A stretch of 64,000 nt of DNA. It comes from CAYYFX01 sp964571855. Lineage in GTDB: Bacteria; ARS69. This document shows positions 59,042 to 64,000 of this stretch, piece by piece (positions within the stretch are counted from its first letter, which is position 1; each line of letters opens with the position of its first letter). A program made the position numbers and the translations under genes. The notes under the pieces are model-generated. The model ran no database searches. It was not told the origin of the DNA and saw nothing but the letters and a program-made list of their open reading frames with translations. The DNA is taken from NCBI GenBank assembly GCA_964571855.1, contig CAZNDO010000017.1:19788-83787 (forward strand). Reading direction: 5' to 3'.

Positions 59042-60537
59042 GACTTCCTCCCTCGCCGGCGCTTGGGGGCCGGCGCGTCGTGGGCTTGCTTCAGGCGTTC
59101 GGTGCTGTCGCGGAGGATCCCGATCTGGCGGGCGAGGCCGTCGCGCATCGAGGCCACGCGATCCAGGATCTTCTGGCCGCCGTTGCGCACGGAGCCGGCG
59201 AGGCGGCGGATGACCTCCAGGCCCTCGGCCTGCTTCTCCACGGCGGAGATGGCGCCCTCGAGGGCGTCGAGGTCCGCCGCCCGCTCGTCGTCGAGCCCGG
59301 CCGACGCCGCGGCGCACAGGGCGCGCGCCACCTCGAGCCCGGCGATCAGCCACACGTCGGTGCCGGGATCCTCGGCGTCCCACACGACCACTACGTCGCT
59401 GCCGAAGCGGGCGAAGGACTCCACGCCGTCGGGCGCCACGCGCGCGGAGTACACGAAGAGCCCCACCTGCGCCTCGCGGTTCTCGCGCGCGGTGGCGATC
59501 TCCGCCAGGGCGTCCGCGAGGGAGACGTTCCCGCGCTCCTTCGCCTCCACCACGATCCGCGCGCCCGCGGCCACGTGCTCGGGACCCAGGGTGACCACCG
59601 CGTCGCCTACCTTGCAGCGCGGGATGCGCCCCGCGGTGGTGCCCGCGGCCTCGGCCACGTCGCCGGACCTCGTGGCGCGGTCCCGCACGAAGGCGTGCAC
59701 GGCGGCCTCGAAGTCGTGGCCGTGGCGCGTGGACCGCGCGGCCTCCTTCTTCCGGGCGTCGAGCGTGAGAAGGGTCTCGCGCACCTCCGCGCGGAACTTC
59801 GCGGACTCCTCCCGCTCCCCGTCCAGCACGCGGAGGATCTCGCGCTTGAGCCGCGCGAGGGCGGAGCCGTCGTCGTTCAGGCTGAATTCCCGGACGACCT
59901 CGGCCATGCGCTCGCGGAGGTCCTTGCCGAGAGCGCCGTTGTTCTCGGTGACCTGGCGGATGAGACGCGTCAGGGCGCCGTCCTCGTTGTCGAGGGAGAA
60001 CTCCCCGAGGAAGCTGTCCCGCTGCTCGCGGAGGAGCTCCGCCACCGCGGACGCGAGGGTGGTGGGGAGGCCCGCCAGGGCGCTTCCCTGCCCCACGTGC
60101 CGGTCCAGCGTGAGGGCCAGGGCGGAGTCCGCGCCGCCCACCTGCCGGCGGAGGAGCTGCTCCAGCTCGCCGTCCTTGCGAACGAGGCGGTCCACGCGCT
60201 CCGGGAAGCGGCCGTTCTCCGGGTCGAAGTAGTCGTGCAGCGTGGAGGCCACGTGCGCGGCCACGGTCTCGCGGTGCTCGCGCAGCGCGGCGGCGAGCCG
60301 CTCCAGCACGCGCTCCCCCTCCGCGCGCACGTGGTCCGCGTCGATGCGGCCCTGGGCCTGCCGTAACGCGAGGACGCCGATGCGCAGCGCATCCAGCGCG
60401 AAGTCGTGGCGGGCGCGGCCCTCCTCGTGCTGCTCCAGCTCGGCGCGGACGTCGCGGTCGATCACGTGCAGCACCAGCTCCAGCTCGACGAGGTCGGCCG
60501 GCGGGCGGATCGGCAGCGGGGCATTCGCGGGCGTCAT
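59038..60537 (-). CDS. RmuC-like protein: repeated helical region and PD-(D/E)XK nuclease-like domain
   Basis: Protein of 499 residues. Residues about 100-260 contain repeats with a shared start: YFDPENGRFPERVDRLVRKD, FSLDNEDGALTRLIRQVTEN and FSLNDDGSALARLKREILRV. They are followed by a nuclease-type core: Glu277 in HDFEAAVHAF, Asp312 in KVGDAVV and Glu331-x-Lys333 in IVVEAKERG. The layout, coiled coil then nuclease, is like RmuC. A second helical tail ends in a basic KRRRGRKS. The start overlaps the upstream gene stop (ATGA). It likely acts on nucleic acids in the same complex or pathway as the neighbouring ATPase. Confidence 0.75.
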   Translation of the reverse strand: MTPANAPLPIRPPADLVELELVLHVIDRDVRAELEQHEEGRARHDFALDALRIGVLALRQAQGRIDADHVRAEGERVLERLAAALREHRETVAAHVASTLHDYFDPENGRFPERVDRLVRKDGELEQLLRRQVGGADSALALTLDRHVGQGSALAGLPTTLASAVAELLREQRDSFLGEFSLDNEDGALTRLIRQVTENNGALGKDLRERMAEVVREFSLNDDGSALARLKREILRVLDGEREESAKFRAEVRETLLTLDARKKEAARSTRHGHDFEAAVHAFVRDRATRSGDVAEAAGTTAGRIPRCKVGDAVVTLGPEHVAAGARIVVEAKERGNVSLADALAEIATARENREAQVGLFVYSARVAPDGVESFARFGSDVVVVWDAEDPGTDVWLIAGLEVARALCAAASAGLDDERAADLDALEGAISAVEKQAEGLEVIRRLAGSVRNGGQKILDRVASMRDGLARQIGILRDSTERLKQAHDAPAPKRRRGRKS

Positions 60538-61814
60538 CGCGGATCCTCCTCGCACGGGAGCCGGGAGCGGTGCTCGCCCACGACGTCGCGCAGCGGACGG
60601 TGGTCGTTCAGCGGAAGGTCCAGGTGGTGCGGCCCGGCGGCGGTGCGCCACTCGATGCGCAGCGCGTGCGCGCGCGCGTCCGGCCCGGCGCCGTCCCAGG
60701 AGATCGACGCGTCCAGCACGCCCGCGAGCGAGCGCACCCACGCCAGCAGCCGCTCGCGGTCCAGCGGCGTGAGCGCGCGCACGGTGCAGTGCGGCGGGAA
60801 GCGGTCCGGGGGCCGCGGCTCGGCGTGCGCGGCGCGGCGCGCCTGGATGCGCACCTCCTCCGCGCGATCCACGCGGCGGCGATGCCGGCGGCGCCACGCC
60901 GCGCGCAGCTCCTGCGCCACGAGCTTGCGCAGCCGCTTCGGGCCGCGCGGGAGGCCGGCGTGGTCCAGCACCTCGGGGAGCGGCGGCACGAGACGCAGGA
61001 CGTCGCGGCGCAGCTCCGGGGACGCGAAGGACGGGTAGTCCTCGATCAGGGCGTGCAGCGTCCCCGTGCCGAGCCCCGCGATGAGGCGGCCCGTGAAGCC
61101 CTCCGCGTCCTCGGGGGCGAGGCACGCGAGGAGGTAGTCTGCGTGGACGGCGGGCGAAGCGACCGTGCGCAGCTCGCCGTCCGCGGGATCGAACGCGTCG
61201 GTGTGCCACGCGAGGAAGGCGGAGCACGTGCGGTTCGGGTCCGACAGCTCCGCGAACCCGAGCACCGTGGGGAACACGGCGGCGACGTCCGAGAGCTCGT
61301 CCGGCCAGAGGAGGACCGCGGCCCAGTCCCACGAGCAGCGCTCGATGGTGAGGCCGGTGCGGCGCGGGGCGCCGGCGTCCCCGGGGTGCGTGCACTCCAC
61401 GCCCCAGAGGACGTCGCCGGCGGGGCGGTGCGGGTCCGCGCGGTCGAAGTCCGGGGAGTCCGCGAAGGTCTCGAGGTCCTCGAGGACCGCGCGGATGTGG
61501 TCCGCCTCCGCGCGGTCGGCCGGGCCGCCGAACGCGCGGGCGAAGGCGTCCACGCGGTCCATGCGCTCGCGGAGGCGCGCGCGCAGCGCGGGGCCAGGGC
61601 GGAGGAGGACGGCCAGCGCGCGGGTCCAGGCGCGGTCGGCGGCGGGGTGCAGGACGGCCACGCGGGTGCCGCGGTCGTGGCCGATGCGCAGGGCGGCGCG
61701 GAACTCGTCCAGGCGCGCGGCGGCCGAGGGGTCGAGGGCGCGGAGGGCGTCCGGGTCGGGGAGGCCGAGGGAGTCGGCCGGGCCGACGTAGCGCAGCGCG
61801 GGGGTCTCGGGCAT
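60534..61814 (-). CDS. First gene of the sigma54 operon, unknown function
   Basis: Protein of 426 residues with no signal peptide or membrane helix. I do not recognise a domain. Visible parts are an acidic N-terminus (PDPDALRALDPSAAARLDEF), a middle region with conserved-looking aromatic and Cys residues (GLTIERCSWDWAAVLLWPDE, CSAFLAWHTDAF) and a basic Arg-rich stretch (AAWRRRHRRRVDRAEEVRIQ) before a beta-rich end. ATG 61814 has GAGG upstream; longer frames would run through the sigma54 promoter. It overlaps the next gene (ATGA). Confidence 0.72.
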   Translation of the reverse strand: MPETPALRYVGPADSLGLPDPDALRALDPSAAARLDEFRAALRIGHDRGTRVAVLHPAADRAWTRALAVLLRPGPALRARLRERMDRVDAFARAFGGPADRAEADHIRAVLEDLETFADSPDFDRADPHRPAGDVLWGVECTHPGDAGAPRRTGLTIERCSWDWAAVLLWPDELSDVAAVFPTVLGFAELSDPNRTCSAFLAWHTDAFDPADGELRTVASPAVHADYLLACLAPEDAEGFTGRLIAGLGTGTLHALIEDYPSFASPELRRDVLRLVPPLPEVLDHAGLPRGPKRLRKLVAQELRAAWRRRHRRRVDRAEEVRIQARRAAHAEPRPPDRFPPHCTVRALTPLDRERLLAWVRSLAGVLDASISWDGAGPDARAHALRIEWRTAAGPHHLDLPLNDHRPLRDVVGEHRSRLPCEEDPR

Positions 61815-61871
61815 GGGGGGCGACCTCGCGGACCGGGGGACAAGGGTTCTTGCGATCCGGGGAGGCAGTAG

Positions 61872-61887
61872 TGCAGGGGGCGTGCCA
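61872..61887 (-). promoter_or_regulatory. Sigma54 (-24/-12) promoter of the five-gene operon
   Basis: The minus strand reads TGGCACGCCCCCTGCA. Compared with the consensus TGGCACG-N4-TTGCW, the -24 half is exact, and the -24 GG and -12 GC are correctly spaced; one base of the -12 half differs (C for T). Transcription would begin near 61860, about 45 bases before the first start codon. A sigma54 activator with GAFTGA is encoded divergently next door, which strengthens the call. Confidence 0.85.
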
Positions 61888-62027
61888 GGGCGGGGGCGGC
61901 GGCGGGAGGGCGCTTTGGGTCGGTTGGAGGCGGCCTGGAACCGGATTGCGGGCGAATCGAGGGTGAAAGCGGCCGCGGCGACCACAAGGTCCTTTGTGCC
62001 TGGACCAAGTTCTGTTATCCTGCGCCC

Positions 62028-63542
62028 ATGCGGATCCTCTTCGCCTGGGTGGGCGCCACGGACCTGAACGCGTCGCGCGGGACGCTGGGTGACCAGCCGG
62101 GCCCCATCCGCGCCGTCGTGGAGGCGCGGCCGTTCGACCGGATCGTGCTCCTGTCGAATTACAAGAAGGGCGAGTCGAAGGACTACGTGGCGTGGCTGGA
62201 GAAGCTCACGAAGGCGCCGGTGTCAGTGGACATGCGCGTGCTCACGTCACCCACGGACTTCGCGGAGATCCACGACGCGGTGGTGGACGTGGTGGGCCGC
62301 GCGCTGCGCGACGCCGTGAAGGCCGGCGCCACCGTCGAGCCCGTCTTCCACCTCAGCCCCGGCACGCCGGCGATGGCCGCGGTGTGGATCATCCTCGCGA
62401 AGACCCGCTTCGCCGCGGAGCTGGTGGAGTCCTCCCTGCAGGCCGGCGTGCGGACGGTCTCCTTCCCCTTCGAGATGTCCGCGGAGTACCTGCCGGATCT
62501 GTTGCGCAAGCCGGACGCGGAGCTGGAGAGGTTGCAGCGCGGGCTGCCGCCCGAGGCGCCGGGCTTCACGGACATCGTGCACCGCAGCCCCGAGATGAAG
62601 AAGGTGGTGGCGCAGGCGCGGAAGATCGCGGTGCGCTCCGTGGGCGTGCTGATCGAGGGCGAGTCCGGCACCGGCAAGGAGCTTTTCGCGCGGGCCATCC
62701 ACGAGGCCAGCCCCCGGGCCGGGAAGCGCTTCGTGCCGGTGAACTGCGGGGCGATCCCCGCGGAGCTGGTGGACGCGGAGTTCTTCGGGCATGTCGCCGG
62801 CGCGTTCACGGGCGCGGACCGGGCGCGGCGGGGGCACTTCGAGGAGGCGAACGCCGGGACGCTCTTCCTGGACGAGATCGGCGAGCTGCCGGTGGCCGCG
62901 CAGGTGAAGCTCCTGCGCGTGCTGCAGGACGGCAAGGTGATGCCGGTGGGGTCGTCGAAGGCCGTGCCCGTGGACGTCCGCGTGGTGGCGGCCACGAACC
63001 GGAACCTCCAGGCCGAGGTGGCCGCGGGGAAGTTCCGGACAGACCTGTACCACCGGATCGCCGTGGGGTGCCTGGTGCTGCCGCCGCTAAGGGAGCGGCG
63101 GGGAGATCTGGGGCTATTGATCGATCACCTGCTGGACCAGATCAACCAGGAGGCCGCGGGGCAGCCGGGGTACCGGGAGAAGCGGCTGAGCGCCGGAGCG
63201 CGGAACGTGCTGATGGCGCAGCCGTGGCCCGGGAACGTGCGGGAGCTGCGGAACGTGCTGGCGCGGGTGTCCCTGTGGGCGGAGGGGGAGGTCGTCGGGA
63301 CCGAGGACGTGCGGGCGGCGCTGGGGACGGCGCGGGAGGTCGCGGGGGCGGTGCTGGGGCGGCCGCTCGGGGGCGGGTTCAAGGTGCAGGAGGTGATGGC
63401 GGAGGTGGCGCGGCACTATCTGGAGCGGGCGCTCGAGGAGGCCGGGGGGAATCGGACGCGGGCGGCGGAGCTGGTGGGGTTGGCGAGCTATCAGACGTTC
63501 GTGAACTGGTCGGCGAAGTACCGCGCCGCTACAGCGCGATGA
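62028..63542 (+). CDS. Sigma54-dependent activator with N-terminal CARF-like domain (RtcR-related)
   Basis: Protein of 504 residues. Residues 1 to about 170 resemble the CARF-type sensor of RtcR-related regulators, with the ligand-loop-like HLSPGTPAMAAVW (108-120). The AAA+ domain follows: Walker A GESGTGKE (211-218), the sigma54-contact loop GAFTGA (258-263) and Walker B TLFLDEIGE. The C-terminus is a FIS-type helix-turn-helix (ARHYLERALEEAGGNRTRAA, VGLASYQTFVNW). Such proteins sense a nucleotide or RNA ligand and then open a sigma54 promoter. The neighbouring operon with its -24/-12 site is the obvious target. ATG 62028 lies 214 bases from the divergent start. Confidence 0.9.
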   Translation: MRILFAWVGATDLNASRGTLGDQPGPIRAVVEARPFDRIVLLSNYKKGESKDYVAWLEKLTKAPVSVDMRVLTSPTDFAEIHDAVVDVVGRALRDAVKAGATVEPVFHLSPGTPAMAAVWIILAKTRFAAELVESSLQAGVRTVSFPFEMSAEYLPDLLRKPDAELERLQRGLPPEAPGFTDIVHRSPEMKKVVAQARKIAVRSVGVLIEGESGTGKELFARAIHEASPRAGKRFVPVNCGAIPAELVDAEFFGHVAGAFTGADRARRGHFEEANAGTLFLDEIGELPVAAQVKLLRVLQDGKVMPVGSSKAVPVDVRVVAATNRNLQAEVAAGKFRTDLYHRIAVGCLVLPPLRERRGDLGLLIDHLLDQINQEAAGQPGYREKRLSAGARNVLMAQPWPGNVRELRNVLARVSLWAEGEVVGTEDVRAALGTAREVAGAVLGRPLGGGFKVQEVMAEVARHYLERALEEAGGNRTRAAELVGLASYQTFVNWSAKYRAATAR

Positions 63543-63582
63543 ACTCCGAACTCCAAATAGACTCAGAAGCAATGACGCTAGA

Positions 63583-63972
63583 CTAATTCGCCATCAACCA
63601 GCACCTGCCGTAAGGCTCCTCTCGTCCGTTCATACACCGTTCCAGAATGCCTACGTACTCCGACGGTATCGTCGCACGATGCGCGTCGATGACGCGCATT
63701 AGAAACCTACGCACATCGACATCCTCCGCAATCCACCGCACCTGCGTGTTCCTCGCGGCATGCCGCGCGATCAGCGTCGCCTGCTCCGGCGTGAACACAT
63801 CGTACCGCTGCAGCTCTGCGATGAGATCGTGCGTGGACTCGAATGACTCGCTGGCAGCCAGTCGCCTGATCAACTGGGACTTGGGTATATCTGACGGAAT
63901 CTTGATATCCGCAAAATGCCGTGCTAGGAAGGTAGCCAGGCTTCTGTGAGCCGCCCCCGTTCTTCGTACCAC
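63583..63972 (-). CDS. Small helical protein of unknown function at the right edge
   Basis: Protein of about 129 residues beginning at a GTG (63972) bounded by an in-frame stop. No signal peptide or membrane helix. It contains FADIKIPSDIPKSQLIRRLA, HDLIAELQRYDVFTPEQATL and ARHAARNTQVRWIAEDVDVR, a helical-repeat or death-like fold pattern without a name I can give. Codons use more A and T in the third place than neighbours, a possible transfer. Its end converges on the RtcR-like gene 40 bases away. The start is uncertain. Confidence 0.55.
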   Translation of the reverse strand: MVRRTGAAHRSLATFLARHFADIKIPSDIPKSQLIRRLAASESFESTHDLIAELQRYDVFTPEQATLIARHAARNTQVRWIAEDVDVRRFLMRVIDAHRATIPSEYVGILERCMNGREEPYGRCWLMAN

Positions 63973-64000
63973 CTTCTATGAGAGCCCCGTCGTGAGCGAG

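Noticed and set aside
1..64000. CRISPR array, tRNA, rRNA, transposase or integrase
   Set aside because: I looked for regular repeats, cloverleaf-like stretches and transposase motifs and found none that hold up.
63973..64000. Start of a plus-strand gene at the right edge
   Set aside because: The ATG at 63978 meets a stop after five codons, and the GTG near 63992 has too little sequence after it to judge.

Overview
This is a GC-rich bacterial window with no rRNA, tRNA, insertion sequence or CRISPR array that I can see. Five large secreted proteins end in the same FlgD-like Ig module (core VYDVAGR...WDG...GVYxYRL...), a layout typical of FCB-related candidate phyla. My best guess for the organism is a Candidatus Eisenbacteria-like genome; this is inferred from protein style only. 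Coding is dense, with many ATGA, GTGA or TTGA start/stop overlaps.

Layout. 56-8520 (minus) is an operon of an ECF sigma factor, a Ser/Thr kinase with a DUF4384-like tail, an exported TPR-CHAT protease, a membrane-anchored unknown and a subtilase. A membrane Ser/Thr kinase (8808-10367) diverges from it. 10364-27732 is a beta-glucan (laminarin-type) utilisation locus. It holds a glycan-binding lipoprotein, a ROK repressor, a family-5 solute-binding protein, two permeases and one ATPase on the plus strand. On the minus strand are the second ATPase, a GH1 beta-glucosidase and a clan GH-A glycosidase fused to a probable outer-membrane barrel. Two CBM-like secreted proteins and a GH16 endoglucanase complete it. 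Three copies of one 25-bp palindrome sit on the promoters of these units, so they look like one regulon, probably controlled by the ROK protein.

27770-29918 holds an AbiE toxin-antitoxin pair and a GIY-YIG protein. 30020-40468 holds secreted propeller or lectin-like proteins, an ECF/anti-sigma pair and an M16 protease. 40511-42047 holds a protein with two MazF/PemK-like halves and a small membrane pair. 42469-50002 holds two SPASM radical SAM proteins, a transglutaminase-like protein, a repeat protein and a glycosyltransferase.

50238-55345 looks like a defence-type island: a DUF2075 helicase/nuclease, a MazG-like pyrophosphohydrolase, a PD-(D/E)XK-like protein and a phospholipase-D-like protein. 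55364-63542 is the most striking part. A CARF-sigma54 (RtcR-like) activator is divergent from a five-gene operon that has a well-spaced sigma54 promoter at 61872-61887. The operon encodes an unknown protein, a coiled-coil PD-(D/E)XK protein, a DNA-glycosylase-like protein, an SMC-like ATPase with a CPVC hook, and a small HEPN-like protein. I do not recognise this combination as a named system; it reads as an inducible nucleic-acid damage or anti-phage response.
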